Below, one piece after another: positions 31,519-41,727 of a DNA stretch of 64,000 bases. Numbering within the stretch: the stretch's first letter is position 1; each line of letters begins with the position of its first letter. Made by a program: the position numbers and the translations under genes. The stretch lies in NCBI GenBank assembly GCA_965153355.1, contig OZ231126.1, forward strand, positions 38,378,001-38,442,000. The letters run 5' to 3'. Source of the DNA: Flaccisagitta enflata (Eukaryota; Chaetognatha; Sagittoidea; Aphragmophora). Below the pieces are notes generated by a model. That model was not told the origin of the DNA and did no database searches. It saw only the letters and a program-made list of their open reading frames with translations.

Positions 31519-31800
31519 TTGATGTCTTGTTTATGTTCACTTTTCGCTATATTTGCTTGTAATCCTCCACGCTGTGCATTGCACTTGAATTTTTATTTAT
31601 TCTTTTCTCTTTTGTGTAGTTTGTAGCTGAACGTTGATTTGTATGTTTCTGTCTCTTTATTGATGACGAATTAAAAGAACATATATTATAAGGTTTTTTA
31701 TAGTTTATATAGTATTTTGAATTAAGAACGTTCTAAGAACGTTCAAGGCTTCATTTGGCCTTGAAAATAAGAACATGAAGCCTTCAAAAAAAAAAATGAC
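31519..31800 (+). other. 3' region of non-LTR element
   Basis: Non-coding AT-rich tail following the ORF stop. No clear poly-A tail is seen; it grades into ATATATTATAAGG and then the inner AAGAACG/CGTTCTTAGAACG repeats of the outer transposon near 31727. Confidence 0.4.
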
Positions 31801-31850
31801 GTTCTTATAAAAAAAAAGTGTACGATGAAACCAAGTTTTTTTCATGATAC

Positions 31851-31995
31851 CGTTATGACCTGGTGGCATGGGATAAGGCCATGGTTCGTAAGACGGCCCA
31901 AAATTGAGGAGAATGCTTTCGTGATTCTTCTGAGTCAGACTGAAGTCAACGAATACGCTCAAATCTAACGTCACGTTCAACTCATCCACCAAACA
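31851..31995 (-). CDS. SPAG17-like exon 4
   Basis: Acceptor ATTTTTGCAG (AG 31997-31996), phase 0 in. It begins C-L-V-D-E-L-N-V-T-L-D-L-S-V-F-V. Joined to the end of exon 3 (K-F-Y-F-L-Q-H-H-L-V-N-K) this recreates a beta-strand, helix, L-x-x-E-L/D-E-L, strand pattern like the domain of SPAG17 that follows its Lys-rich linker. Two phase-1 donors are possible, CAG|GTCATA (exon end 31860) and ACG|GTATCA (31851). Confidence 0.6.
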
Positions 31996-32014
31996 CTGCA
32001 AAAATATGATAAGT

Positions 32015-32089
32015 GTTGTTGTTGTTGTTGTTGTTGTTGTGGTTGTGGTTGTGGTTGTGGTTGTGGTTGTTGTTGTTGTTGTTGGTGTT

Positions 32090-32169
<80 letters not shown>

Positions 32170-32292
32170 GGTGTTATTGGTAATTCTTTTGTTGTTGTTG
32201 TTTTTGTTTTTGTTTTTTGCTTTTGATGTTTTGTGGTTGTTGTTTTGTTGGTGTTTTGTTGTTGTTGTTGGTGTTTTGTTGTTGTTGTTGTA
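32015..32292. repeat. (GTT)n microsatellite
   Basis: About 280 bases of GTT/GGTT repeats with few interruptions, just upstream (sense) of SPAG17-like exon 4. Poly-Val/poly-Leu frames across it are artefacts. Confidence 0.95.
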
Positions 32293-32325
32293 AGCCTCTC
32301 CTTTTCTTCGCTTTTCTCCTTCTTT

Positions 32326-32569
32326 TTTAGTCGCGTGCTACGCGACTCTACACCCCGCTTTGTCGGCCCGTCGGTTCGTCGATCCGTCTATCGGTAAAAC
32401 GTTTCTTTTTTGTTTTTTTTGCAGTCTTCGGCCTCACTGCTCCTGCCCAAATAGATAAGTGACTTCAACTACGACCCCTGCTGGTAGGCAGGGCCCGGCC
32501 CTGCCTACCAGCTACCCGTACGGCCGTACGCGACTGGGGCATGGGGCAGCCGTGCATATGCCTTGTTTT
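32326..32569. repeat. Hairpin-ended dispersed repeat
   Basis: Begins TTTTTTAGTCGCGTGCTACG with the hairpin partner GCGACTCTACACCCCGC, then GGCCCGTCGGTTCGTCG units. It contains a short palindrome GGTAGGCAGGGCCCGGCCCT with its partner CTGCCTACC at 32491-32510, and ends CATATGCCTTGTTTTC. Lies in the intron between SPAG17-like exons 3 and 4. Confidence 0.75.
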
Positions 32570-32609
32570 CTCAAGAATCGATAATGATGCAAAAACAAAA
32601 TACCATTAC

Positions 32610-32958
32610 CTTCACCACCTCTTTATTAACGAGATGATGCTGAAGAAAATAAAACTTTTTGTCTCTTTTGATCGGCTTTTCTAGCTCTTGAGCGAGTTCT
32701 TGAAGACAAATCGACGGCGAAATGTAAGAAGCGGGAATTTTTCCGGCGACGGAATTACTCCGGCCATCCGCAGCTTTTCCCACTCCCGACTTCTTCTTGG
32801 AGGCGTTGAAATTGACGCTGCCGTCGTCGTCGTCCGACTCCAAGTTGGCTTTCGCCGATAAGTTGAGATTCGTCGTACTTTTTATCGTCATTCGAGAGTT
32901 TCCGCTTTTCAACGGTGTTCCTTTGTTTTTCGTCGACCGCCTCGTCCCTGCGAGCGCT
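32610..32958 (-). CDS. SPAG17-like exon 3
   Basis: Acceptor CACTTCGCCAG (AG 32960-32959), phase 2 in, and donor GTGAAG|GTAATG, phase 0 out. 349 bases. Encodes a basic Ser/Thr/Lys linker (S-T-K-N-K-G-T-P-L-K), an acidic patch (E-S-D-D-D-D-G-S), K-K-K-S-G-V-G-K, then L-Q-E-L-A-Q-E-L-E-K and K-K-F-Y-F-L-Q-H-H-L. A charged Lys-rich linker followed by an acidic patch and a Y-x-x-x-x-x-F/L-x-N-x-x strand is the order seen in SPAG17. Confidence 0.65.
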
Positions 32959-33024
32959 CTGGCGAAGTGGTTGCGAAAGAGGGGTTGCGAACAACATAAC
33001 AAAGATTTTGGTATTGTATACATG

Positions 33025-33222
33025 AACGAATGAATGAATGAAGAAATGAATGAATGAATGAATGAATGAATGAATGAATGAATGAATGAATGTATGAAGG
33101 AATGAATGAATGAATGAATGAATGAATGAATGAATGAATGAATGAATGAATGAATGAAAGCCTGAAGAAGCACATTTCTTAAATGTATACATGAATGAAT
33201 GAATGAATGAATGAATGAATTT
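33025..33222. repeat. (AATG)n microsatellite
   Basis: Tetranucleotide array in two blocks (33025-33157, 33191-33222). Read on the - strand it gives His-Ser-Phe-Ile repeats that make long but meaningless frames upstream of exon 3. Confidence 0.95.
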
Positions 33223-33310
33223 AGGCTATGGATAATCTTTACTGTACTTTGCAATTTATTGTCTTTCACATCATTCATGAATCATGACACTTCGTGAATC
33301 ATTTGTGACA

Positions 33311-33448
33311 AAGAACAAGGCCAAGTAGGCCAATAAGGTGCGACGTGTAGATCGTCGAACGATTGCGTTACCCGACCAACAGACCAACAGACAGACCAAC
33401 CGACGGACACAGCCAGTTATAGAGGTGCTTTGTCGCACCTAAAAAGCA
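33311..33448. repeat. Hairpin-ended dispersed repeat, variant subtype
   Basis: Starts AACAAGGCCAAGTAGGCC, has GACCAACAGACC/GACCAACCGACGG units and ends GGTGCTTTGTCGCACCTAAAAA, where GGTGCGAC/GTCGCACC replaces the GAGTCGCGTG hairpin of the main subtype. Confidence 0.55.
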
Positions 33449-33586
33449 TAACTCATGCCATAAGTTACATTCGTGGACAGACATTTCAAACAAGATGTGA
33501 AAGTGACAAAATATATTCTGCAATTGCTTTATTCAGTAACGGGTGGACCGTGGACTTTGAAAAGGTAGCTCTCATGAGAATTTCGT

Positions 33587-33680
33587 ATTGACTAGTCAGT
33601 GAGGGTTCACAAGGCCCTCTTCCATTTATTTCAGTTTGGGTACAGTGAGGGATATTGTTCCACTTTTCATACTACTCAGT
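33587..33680. repeat. 85-bp repeat, copy 1
   Basis: ACTAGTCAGTGAGGGTTCAC through GATATTGTTCCACTTTTCAT is almost identical to 34498-34580 in the same orientation. The two copies bracket the foldback element at 33742-34328, in the manner of long terminal repeats or a duplicated insertion site. Confidence 0.8.
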
Positions 33681-33741
33681 ACCTTGGATTGGAATGTCCG
33701 GCGGTCGCATTAAGCTTTACCTCGATTCTATCCTTTAAGGG

Positions 33742-34328
33742 TAACACCTGTGCAATAATTATTGCAACAACATGACATTTAACTATTTGTCTCCCCTAGA
33801 GCTATATTAAATTCACATATTTGATCGGGTTTGGTTATTTTTATGATAATACTAGCTATGACAAGACAGAAAGAGAATTTTCAATCCCTTTTGGAAGGCG
33901 CAAGTTAGGTTAATCTAACACTACCAAGAGGTGGTTGTTTTCAGAATGTCAATTATTGGGTTAGTTTCACACCAAGATTTGACCACTATGCTTCTGAAAT
34001 TAGACTTGAAATCCATGAGATTATCAAACTACAGCTCAAGACCTGACCAGTGGCGCAATCTGCATGTTTTTGTCTATGTTCAATCTGATTTAAGAGTTTT
34101 TTGAAAGATGACATTTTTTTCTGGTAATTTCGCAGTGGCAGTAGAGATAGATGTTTTCACTGATTTTGCTATATCTTGGCTTTGTTTTGACTAATAGGGA
34201 TATATACATGAGCAAAACAAAGCATTTTTCAAGTACTAACTAATCGTGAAAACCAAATTGCTTCATTTCGTATCGTTAAAGTTGGACTATCTTAAGAAGT
34301 TGTTGCAATAATTTGTGCACAGGTGTTA
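33742..34328. mobile_element. Inverted-repeat element between the 85-bp repeats
   Basis: TAACACCTGTGCAATAATTA...GCAACAAC and GTTGTTGCAATAATTTGTGC...GGTGTTA pair as terminal inverted repeats of about 30 bases. Internal sequence is AT-rich without a long ORF. Confidence 0.65.
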
Positions 34329-34479
34329 TGGTTTCTTAACAATGTTACCCTCGGGTGATTTGTTGAATTTTGGTTACAAAGGTAACAATTATTGCCCTAA
34401 CTACTTTTGGTAAGCAGTTTGCTTCTGGGTCAGATTGCGAAAAAATGTTTTTCAGATTCTGTTTTGTGGAAAACTAGGA

Positions 34480-34580
34480 GTGGTGCGCGTATTAACTAGT
34501 CAGTGAGGGTTCACAAGGCCCTCTCCCATTTATTTCAGTTTGGGTATATAGTGAGGGATATTGTTCCACTTTTCATGTAC
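34480..34580. repeat. 85-bp repeat, copy 2
   Basis: Same unit as 33587-33680. It continues leftwards into GGAAAACTAGGAGTGGTGCG, a part shared with the inverted third copy at 36239-36310. It ends 15 bases before the SPAG17-like exon 2 donor (sense strand). Confidence 0.8.
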
Positions 34581-34594
34581 TAGCATTTAAAAAC

Positions 34595-34765
34595 CTGTTA
34601 CGATTTAAGTCATATGGTAAATGCACGATTGGCGCAAGGCCGAGACCGACAGCCGTCTTCTCAGGCATTGACAAAAGGATGGCGAGTTTGGTCAGACGCG
34701 CAATCCACGAAACCGGAAGTAAGGTGACATCCGCACTCGCCTCGCGTGCTTCCGTCAAAATGGTC
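34595..34765 (-). CDS. SPAG17-like exon 2
   Basis: Acceptor CTCTCCTCATAG (AG 34767-34766), whose polypyrimidine tract is the (TC)n microsatellite. Phase 2 in and out (donor AACAG|GTTTTT). Encodes T-I-L-T-E-A-R-E-A-S-A-D-V-T-L-L-P-V and I-A-R-L-T-K-L-A-I-L-L. The V/I-L-T-x-A-x-x-x-x-x-x-x-x-x-L-P-x-x-x-x-x-L-x-K helix pair matches the N-terminal helical domain of SPAG17 as I know it. Good second link to the family. Confidence 0.65.
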
Positions 34766-34772
34766 CTATGAG

Positions 34773-34780
<8 letters not shown>

Positions 34781-34860
<80 letters not shown>

Positions 34861-34900
34861 GTTTCGCTTTATTAGATTAAGCCACATGTACTCGTCCACG

Positions 34901-34982
<82 letters not shown>
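34781..34982. repeat. (GA)n and (CA)n microsatellites at a splice acceptor
   Basis: GA tract 34781-34857 and CA tract 34902-34982 in the intron between SPAG17-like exons 1 and 2. In the sense (-) strand the first is (TC)n ending 15 bases before the exon 2 AG. Confidence 0.97.
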
Positions 34983-34986
<4 letters not shown>

Positions 34987-35021
34987 TTCTTCAGAATTAA
35001 GTTAGATTTCGCCATTCCTAC

Positions 35022-35258
35022 TTTTCAGCGTGAAATTTGTGAGATTCTCCGGGCAAGGGACCGCATCTCTTGAAAACGCCGGAAGTGTCGACTTGAACGA
35101 CGGAACCATTGACGTCCGTGCAAAACGAGTCGACGATGAGATTGGGAAGCAACGAGGTCGGAGTTTCCGCGCTTCCGAACACCGCCGTCAAATGTATGCA
35201 GTCGACTGGCAGCGCGTCGAAGGCCTTCAATGACTCAGCGTTGCTCTCTCGAGATGTT
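35022..35258 (-). CDS. SPAG17-like exon 1 (first one found)
   Basis: Acceptor CTTTCAAACAG (AG 35260-35259), phase 2 in; donor GAAAA|GTAGGA, phase 2 out, which restores a Lys codon with exon 2. Encodes S-L-K-A-F-D-A-L-P-V-D-C-I-H-L-T-A-V-F and F-K-R-C-G-P-L-P-G-E-S-H-K-F. Because the exon is entered in mid-codon, at least one upstream exon with the initiator ATG must exist; none was identified in 35.3-54 kb. Confidence 0.55.
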
Positions 35259-35499
35259 CTGTTTGAAAGGCAAGAAAAGACTCGACATGAGTTAACTAAA
35301 CTGGACGCGCATCTTGTGTGGGCGGACAGGATCAGTGAGAGGATTCAGTCAGTTGAGAGATTCAAATCCCGGTGCAATGCAGTACAACGACAACAAGCCG
35401 GACCGGGCAATGAGGCATTCTAATTGCCTCTGTGAGCGGAGTGGACTTTTTGACAGAGAAAGTTTCTGGCGATGTTAGTGGCATTTTCAGAAAAAGGGG

Positions 35500-35899
35500 C
35501 AGGGGCCAGCAGAGAAATTTCGGGCCCCTATACAATCCAAAAATCCGCCCCCCCTTATTTTTTGCATGACTGCCGGCAGAAAGGATAGCACATATAGTTT
35601 TTTTATGGATTACTTTTCAGTCTCTATACATTCTATTTGGAGAAGAAAATCCTAGTGTTGAACTAAGTACTTTGATCTGTAACAAAAATAAAAAAAAAGT
35701 TTTAGTATTTTGAAAAGAGTTTTCAGAATTTGTATTATAAGCTAGGGGCCTTTGTTTTTTCATTCTTTTCCCTTTTTTTTTCTTCCTTTTTCTTTTGCTT
35801 TCCTTTTCATTTCTATGACAATGGAGGGGCCCTCCGGGCCCCACTGAGGCCCGGGCCCCTATAATTTGTTTAGGGTGTATAGGCCTCTTCAGGCCCCTG
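35500..35899. mobile_element. Non-autonomous hAT-type element with 8-bp target duplication
   Basis: Ends CAGGGGCC and GGCCCCTG with imperfect inverted subterminal GGGCCCCTATA-type blocks. Flanked by a perfect 8-bp direct repeat AAAAGGGG (35492-35499, 35900-35907). The CAGGGGC start and 8-bp duplication are classic hAT features. About 400 bp, no transposase. Confidence 0.85.
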
Positions 35900-35907
35900 A
35901 AAAGGGG

Positions 35908-36686
35908 TGTTGGACAAACGGACGGGCCGATTGATGAACAAAATTCCCTATAGATGCGAGGATATATAGATTAGGAATTTTAATTCTTTTTTAAAAAAAA
36001 ACACGCACCGTTGTAATATCTTATTTCTCTAAAAAGCGACTCGCCTTTTGGGCGAACATGGAGATGGCCTCCTTGGTGAAGGCATGGTTTTTAATCAGTT
36101 TTCCCGTTGTCCGGAATTAGTCAGATTTCATGAGAGGAAAATCATTTTGGAGGGGTCATGTGTAGGACTAAAAATTACCACCTGATTTTTTGCTTTTATA
36201 ACAAGCGGAAAAAGTCAGTTTACCCAAAGGGAAAATTATGTAAGAAGGTCTTGTGAACTCTCACTAAGTAGATACAACGCGCGTCACTCATAGTTTTCCT
36301 TCTAAAGATACTAACTTCGCAAACATACACGCTGAGTCATACCCAAGATCAGTCAGTGACACCCACAAATTCTTATCGATTATGGCCAATGATAGTAAGT
36401 AATAGCGCAGAATAAAGAACCACGATCGTTACCATGCCGGGTAGTATTCGCAATAGCGCTGGAGGTCATCAGGTCTCAGAGGTGCTCTAAGCCTCCAAGT
36501 CTAACCTTGGTCGCTCCGCCCGTTACGACTCACTTGTAGACGTCATCGTTCTAGTGTACCCTGATCCAAAATTTCGCATGAGGGGGATTTTGTTGATCTT
36601 TGATTAAATAATTGGAAAGAAACAAATGCAAGAAATGATCATGAAAAACTCTGATGTAGAATTAATGCTTTTAGCAATGTGTTTTT
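35908..36686. other. No gene seen
   Basis: Unique-looking AT-rich sequence. It contains only the inverted third copy of the 85-bp family at 36239-36310. An upstream exon of the SPAG17-like gene would be expected in this direction but was not recognised. Confidence 0.3.
36239..36310. repeat. 85-bp repeat family, copy 3 (inverted)
   Basis: Reverse complement gives GGAAAACTATGAGTGACGCG and TTAGTGAGAGTTCACAAG, matching the left part of the repeat at 34480-34580 with scattered changes. Confidence 0.6.
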
Positions 36687-37997
36687 GTCCGCGACGGAAT
36701 ATCATTCCGACGCGGACTATAATTCAAGGCGGGTGGGTGTCGTCGTCGTCGTCGTCGTCGTTGTCGTCCCGGATTTTAAAAAATGGATAACTTTTTTATG
36801 CTTTGACCGATTTGGTTCATATTTGGTGGGAAGTTGTGCTAGGGTAAGGCGCTTTACATCCTATCCGATTTTTGTGATCCGACCAACCCAACCGGCCCAA
36901 CCAGCCTACCGGCCTAAAAGTGAAAAACGTGCATAACTTTGGCATTTTTCAACCGATTTGGCTGAAATTTGGTATGGAGTCTCTAAATGGAAGGCCTCAA
37001 CATATGTATATGATTTATATGCATTTGAGCATGCTAACCGGCCAAACCGACCTACCACCCAACCAGCCAACCGGCCTAAAAGTGAAAAACTTGCGTAACT
37101 TTGTCATTTTTCAACTGATTTGGTTGAAACTTGGTATGGAGTCTCTAAATAGAAGGACTCAGCATATGCAAACTATTTATCCTGTTAAACCAGCCTACCA
37201 CCCAACCAGCCTACTGGCCTAAAAGTGAAAAACGTGCATAACTTTGGCATTTTTCAACCGATTTGGCTGAAATTTGGTATGGAGTCTCTAAATGGAGAGC
37301 CTCAACATATGTATATGATTTATATGCATTTGAGCATGCTAACCGGCCAAACCGACCTACCACCCAACCAGCCAACCGGCCCAAAAGTGAAAAACTTGCT
37401 TAACTTTGTCATTTTTCAACTAATTTGGTTGAAACTTGGTATGGGGTCTCTAAATGGAAGAACTCAACATATGCGCACTATTTATCCTGTCAAACCAGCC
37501 TACCACCCAACCAGCCTATCAACCAAAAAGTGATAAATGTGCATATCTTTGTCGTTTTTCAACCAATTTGGTTGAAATTTAGTATGGAGTCTCTAAATGG
37601 AAGGACTCAACACATATATGTGATTTATTTATGTTTGAGCATGCTAACCGGCCAAACCAACCTACCACCTAACCAGCTTACCGGCCTAAAAGTAAAAACT
37701 TACATAAATTGGACATTTTTCAACCAAATTGGTTGAAACTTGGTATGGAGTCTCTAAATGGAAGAACTCAACATACGCACACTATTTATCTAAACCAGCC
37801 TACCACCCAACCACCCTACTAGCCTAAAAGTGAAAAACGTGCATAACTTTGTCATTTTTCAACGGATTTGCATGAAACTTTGTATGGCGGCTCTAAATGT
37901 CAAGACTTATAGTTTTGGCGAACTTACAGGGTTAGCGATCTTTTGGTCATAGCGATCTTATGGAATTGGTGATCTTTAACCCCCTTCCGTCGCGGAC
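36687..37997. repeat. Satellite-bearing element with terminal hairpin
   Basis: Opens with a 31-base hairpin, GTCCGCGACGGAAT pairing with ATTCCGACGCGGAC, then (GTC)n at about 36738-36767. A tandem array follows (36900-37880) with a higher-order period of about 305 bases made of alternating 162- and 143-base halves, keyed on CCTAAAAGTGAAAAAC (starts near 36921, 37083, 37226, 37388, 37531, 37693, 37831). It closes with CCGTCGCGGAC, the complement of the opening. Short ORFs in it simply repeat the satellite. Confidence 0.75.
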
Positions 37998-38026
37998 CCA
38001 GATACTGTTCAGATTTTTTCATAGTA

Positions 38027-38236
38027 CTATCTTGGCGGAAAGAAACGCGACAGTTGTTAAAAGTAGTATCAACTTTGAAATGGTGCTGCTCCTAAACGAA
38101 TAAAGGTTAAAAGGTCTGTGTCAAATCTTCAAAATGAGACCAAGTTGAAGTATTCATCTTTATTCGTTTAAGCGTAGCACTTTTCTAAAGTGGATGCTAT
38201 TTCAAGCCACTGTCGCGTTTCTTTCCGCCAAGATAG
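38027..38236. mobile_element. Palindromic TA-flanked MITE, 210 bp
   Basis: CTATCTTGGCGGAAAGAAAC and its exact complement GTTTCTTTCCGCCAAGATAG form the ends, with TA outside both. Pairing continues through much of the element. The element at 55488-56081 has diverged versions of the same ends. Confidence 0.85.
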
Positions 38237-38264
38237 TAAATAACATAAGATCAGGCAAGCTACT

Positions 38265-38442
38265 TTTTTTAGTTGCGGACACGCAACTCTATAGGAGGCT
38301 TTGTCCGTCCGTCCGTCCGTCGGTCCGTCCGTCGGTCCGTCCGTCCGTTGGTCCGTAACCATCGAGTCGAAAAGTGGGAAAACGCGCATTTCCGCCCCTG
38401 CCCACCCGTCCGCAAATGATGGCCGTGTATCCGGCCTTGTTT
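38265..38442. repeat. Hairpin-ended dispersed repeat
   Basis: TTTTTTAGTTGCGGACACGC hairpin, GTCCGTCCGTCCGTCGG units, GTGGGAAAACGCGCATTTC, CCCCTGCCCACCCGTCCGC, end CCGGCCTTGTT. A 'TTGCGGACACGCAA' hairpin subtype shared with 46581 and 60240. Confidence 0.75.
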
Positions 38443-39194
38443 ATTATGGTTAACTTTCATCATTTAATGATAGCTGCGGAAAGCGCTGTTTGAAGCCACT
38501 GCAATATTCAAATGAAGTTGTTGCAAACAATCTCGTCAGTCCTTCACTGTTTGTCTTTCAAAAACAATATCCGATTTCTTGTATTATATTCCGCTTCATT
38601 GAATGAAAGACTCTTACATCTAAAGAGGAAGAAGGATTACTGCGTGATTTCTCGGAACTGCTGCATCGATAACGATGAGGGTGTCTCTTACCCCCGATCG
38701 TAAATCGATGTGTCCTCGTTTTTATATGAACATATATTCGAGCCACAGCTTCCCCCCTTGGGTTTTTGCCCCCCTTTCGTCCATCTTGACCCACCAAACA
38801 CGAAACTGAACATCCAGATGGTGGACAAAAGTGAAACGTCGGGTCATCCGTTGGCTTCACGACGGGCACGTAGAGCGAGTAACCAACCATCGGCCAAACT
38901 ACGGCAGTTGCTCCCCGAGCTCCCCCTCGAACAGCCTCGACAGACCCCGAGCTACCCCGCGCTACCCAGAGAGTAGCCCCATGATGCGTCCGAGTGACGC
39001 AGCTTGTCGTTGGTGAACCCCCTGGCGGGAAGACGATCCATAAAGCGGGGGGACGGGGGGTCCGTGAATATCCATCCGGATTTCGATTCGAGTGGAAACT
39101 TGATTGACATTGATTCAAGCAACTTGAAATGACAATTCATGTAAATTTCCTTTAGAAGCCGAGGGAGTCATACAATCCGAAGGATGACAGGAAG

Positions 39195-39198
<4 letters not shown>
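38443..39198. other. Unassigned; overlapping open frames on both strands
   Basis: A GC-richer stretch (38740-39110) open on + (38710-38976) and - (38558-39118). The + frame has a basic Arg/Pro-rich segment, but neither strand shows good splice sites or a recognisable domain. It could hide an exon; nothing is called. Confidence 0.25.
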
Positions 39199-39660
<462 letters not shown>

Positions 39661-39962
39661 GAGGAGAGAAAGAAATGAAAGAACGACGGAAAGAGGGAGA
39701 GACGGAAAAAGGAATCAGTCGCTTAGTCAAGGCAGGAAAGGGAGAGCGAGGGATTTTCCGACTGACCGCGCCTTCAGGGGGCGCCAAGTACTCTTGGATC
39801 AGATTCTTATCGCCGGAATAGTTTGTGTTACGCAACATTAACTCAGAACAGAAAGAATAAAAGTAAATGAGAGAGTGAACGAACATCCGACTCAACTTCA
39901 ATAAACTCTTCTACATGAACTTCGATTAATCCCTATTAACCTTCTACTGACCCGCGCTGAAT

Positions 39963-40006
<44 letters not shown>

Positions 40007-40532
40007 AATCGCGATTGTAACTTTCATAAAAAGCCGATTCCAGCGCACTCTAGCTCCCTCATCGCGTCATTACTGTACCGTATCAAAAAGCCAAGCGGTC
40101 AACGCGCACAGCTCATAATAACATGAAAACACGATGCCACTGAACGATAACCTATCACAAATGAAGATCTAATGACCGAGACTTGACGGCGTCAGATGGG
40201 TAGAGATAAAAAAATGTGAAAGGGGGAGATACGGCCGCTTATAAGTCATTAAGTTAAAGTTGAAACGACGTGATACCGATGTCACGTGAGATATCCGTTA
40301 TCATAACGATGCCAAGAGAGATATCCGCTTTATCGTCATTAGTTGACTTTTGAGGACCAATTGGGCGACACTAAATGGCGACGGATGATACGAGATAAGC
40401 GGAATCAAGCGTATATGGAAATGCGCTCAGAAGTTCATTAGTTGTTGATGCCAGATGTGATAACCAAGGGCAATTGGGCGCCAGATGATACGAGATAAAA
40501 CGCGTTGGCTGTCTGTGGACATGGGACTTAAA
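39661..40532. other. No gene seen; degenerate local repeats
   Basis: (TC)n at 39965-40003, then phrases such as GATGATACGAGATAA, GAGATATCCG and TTCATTAGTT that recur at 41165-41220 and 41850-42300. This was one repetitive block later split by the two transposons inserted at 40533 and 41221. Confidence 0.4.
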
Positions 40533-41157
40533 CACCATCCGTTCAAACTACCGCCAGGTGGCTTTTAGTATTACTCTCAATTTTTCGCTTGTTTATACTC
40601 AGGATGGACTTTCTGAACAAGGTTCTAGCTTCAAAGAAATCTTTCTTGTGGCGCCTTTTGAAAAAAATCCAAAATTGATAGTTTTTCATCATATTTTGCA
40701 CCTAGATTTTAGAGGGTTGTTAGAAAATTTTTTTAGAAAGCATATTTGAATTCTTGATGAAATTTCCTTTCATTTGATAGGTCGCACTACATAGTTTTTA
40801 AAAGAGATCAAATTTTCAATTTTTTAGCCACCGTTACAAATACTTACTTTTAGTAACGGTGGCTTAAAAATTAAAAATTTTATTCATTCTTAAAAATATA
40901 TAGTGCAACCTATCAAATGAAAGGAAATTTCATCAGGAATTCAAATATACTATTTAAAAGGATCTTCTAACAACCCTAAAAATTCTGAATACAAGATGAG
41001 ATAAAAAACTGTCAATTTTGGATTTTTTTCAAAAAGCGCTACAAGAAAGATTTCTTTGAAGCTGGATTCTAATTCAGGAGGTCCATATTGAGTGTAAACA
41101 AGCAGAAAATCTAGAGTAATACGAAAAACCACCTGGCGGTAGTTCAAACGGATGGTG
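40533..41157. mobile_element. Foldback/MITE element, 625 bp, TAAA target duplication
   Basis: Near-perfect palindrome: CACCATCCGTTCAAACTACC starts the left arm and GGTAGTTCAAACGGATGGTG ends the right. Flanked by TAAA on both sides (40529-40532, 41158-41161). Arms of about 300 bases meet at a GCCACCGTTAC...GTAACGGTGGC centre shared with 13340-13955. No coding capacity. Confidence 0.85.
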
Positions 41158-41220
41158 TAAACTTCATTAGTTCGATGCCGAGAGTGATAGGGAAGTTAGG
41201 CGACACTAGATGGCGCCAGA

Positions 41221-41679
41221 CAGGGGCGTAGGGCAGTTAAATTTTTTACTACTGCCAACCAAAATGGGTGTCCCGACAAGTTAAGTGTCCCAACAGAAGC
41301 TTAACTAGTGGTTTTTGCCCTAAAAACAAAGAAAACAATGATTCCTTCCATACTATATTTAGAAATACACTGTTTTTTGTTGATTAGTAAACAAATTGTT
41401 TTCAATTATCAACATTTCATGATAGTTTCTATATTGACCTAAACTTGTGATATAGAAGATTCATTCTTTCATTAATCAATCTTACAGATTTATCAACTAT
41501 GGTATTCATTTTATCTTTTATTTTAAATCGTTTTTTTCTCTTTTTTTTTCTTCCATTTTGCTTTTCTGCTTTTTTTAACTTTTTCTTTTTTTTTTAATTT
41601 TTTTAGTTTTACATTTTTTTGCCTCAATCTCAGTGTCTCTCTGTCTCTCTGTCTCTCTGTGTCTCTCTCTGTGTCTCTC

Positions 41680-41727
<48 letters not shown>

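Larger units (their letters stand above)
27511..31820. mobile_element. TA-flanked DNA transposon nest in SPAG17-like intron
   Basis: The ends CACTTTTTTTTTATAAGAAC (27511-27530) and GTTCTTATAAAAAAAAAGTG (31801-31820) are a perfect 20-bp inverted repeat with TA on both outer sides. Related GGCTTC...AAGAAC blocks lie just inside each end. Inside lie a complete pogo-like MITE and a truncated non-LTR retrotransposon, so this is an older Tc1/mariner-type non-autonomous element that later received two insertions. The whole nest sits between SPAG17-like exons 4 and 5. Confidence 0.75.

Noticed and set aside
36920-37736. Three similar 100-codon ORFs in a row
   Set aside because: They are in-phase readings of the 305-base satellite, not a tandem gene family.
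36900-37880. Regularly spaced repeats considered as a CRISPR array
   Set aside because: Period of 143-162 bases, near-complete similarity of the whole unit, and eukaryotic context; it is satellite DNA.
38558-39118. 186-codon - strand ORF
   Set aside because: Composition is irregular, the opposite strand is equally open, and no domain or splice site supports it.
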